From the NCBI RefSeq assembly GCF_000003815.2, contig NC_049986.1, forward strand, positions 13,329,805 to 13,389,804: DNA of 60,000 nucleotides. Reading direction: 5' to 3'. Position numbers and translations under genes: made by a program. This stretch comes from Branchiostoma floridae (taxonomy: Eukaryota > Chordata > Leptocardii > Amphioxiformes > Branchiostomatidae). Below the pieces are notes generated by a model. That model was not told the origin of the DNA and did no database searches. It saw nothing but the letters and a program-made list of their open reading frames with translations. Positions 59,755-60,000 of this stretch are shown piece after piece; the stretch's first letter is position 1, and each line of letters begins with the position of its first letter.

Positions 59755-59955
59755 GTTCACCTTTAGTCCCAGGGCAACCTATATCCGTTGTTTAAAGAAT
59801 GCATATCTAGGGATGTCAAGTTGACGGACGGTGGTTTCAAGCTGCAATGCTTTGAAAATATTGCAATTTGGAACCACTGTCCTTCGACTTGATATCTCAA
59901 GATACCCCGTTTTCAAAAACAACAGATATAGGTTACCCCACGAATAAAGGTGAAC
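59755..59955. mobile_element. Hairpin MITE, copy 2
   Basis: Same family as 49,902: GTTCACCTTTAGTCCCAGGG at the left and CCCCACGAATAAAGGTGAAC at the right, with ACCTATATCCGTTG / CAACAGATATAGGT inside and a matching core (GGTGGTTTCAAGCTGCAAT). Flanking TAATGC/GGCATTA suggests that the inverted repeat extends outward. It lies in a PhyH intron. Confidence 0.85.
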
Positions 59956-60000
59956 ATGGCATTACATGTATGTTACATGAGTACACTGAACTTCAGGTAA

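Noticed and set aside
1-60000. Autonomous transposons or retroviral genes
   Set aside because: No open frame shows reverse transcriptase, integrase or transposase motifs; only non-autonomous elements are visible.

Overview
The window is animal nuclear DNA, most likely from a lancelet (Branchiostoma). The genes have introns with GT-AG junctions and their proteins are chordate-like. The non-coding DNA is AT-leaning, unusually rich in the palindrome TACATGTA, and full of short inverted-repeat elements and minisatellites. The species is an inference from style and gene content. No search was possible.

Layout. Positions 1-33,850 contain no coding exon I can defend. They hold dispersed repeats, several inverted-repeat (MITE-like) elements, degenerate minisatellites and a few dense, transcription-factor-motif-rich blocks that could be conserved non-coding DNA. 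From 33,853 to 54,287 (+) lie three in-phase coding exons of a DIPK1/FAM69-family protein: an ER-type transmembrane, cysteine-rich, EF-hand-containing protein-kinase-like gene. Its N-terminal exon is missing and must lie upstream. Inside its 7.9-kb intron, on the same strand, sits a complete uninterrupted TRIM gene (RING, B-box, coiled coil, NHL propeller; ATG at 36,746, stop at 38,698). From 59,714 down to 58,223 (-) are the last five coding exons of a PhyH-family Fe(II)/2-oxoglutarate dioxygenase, convergent with DIPK1; its 5' part runs off the window.

The three genes have no evident common pathway: one is a secretory-pathway kinase-like protein, one a cytosolic E3-ligase-like protein and one a small-molecule oxygenase. 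The most informative non-genic finds are: a tRNA-derived SINE with a 13-bp target-site duplication filling most of one PhyH intron; a MITE with a perfect 9-bp target duplication (14,309-14,497); a hAT-like MITE inserted into another one (39,030-39,610); a two-copy hairpin MITE family (49,902 and 59,755); a dispersed element carrying repeated Oct-type palindromes (45,011-45,705); and a 31-bp minisatellite that abuts the PhyH stop codon. The DIPK1 protein appears to carry Lys where its vertebrate relatives have the catalytic-loop Asp. I found no evidence for a wholly new gene system; the candidates are listed with how each could fail.
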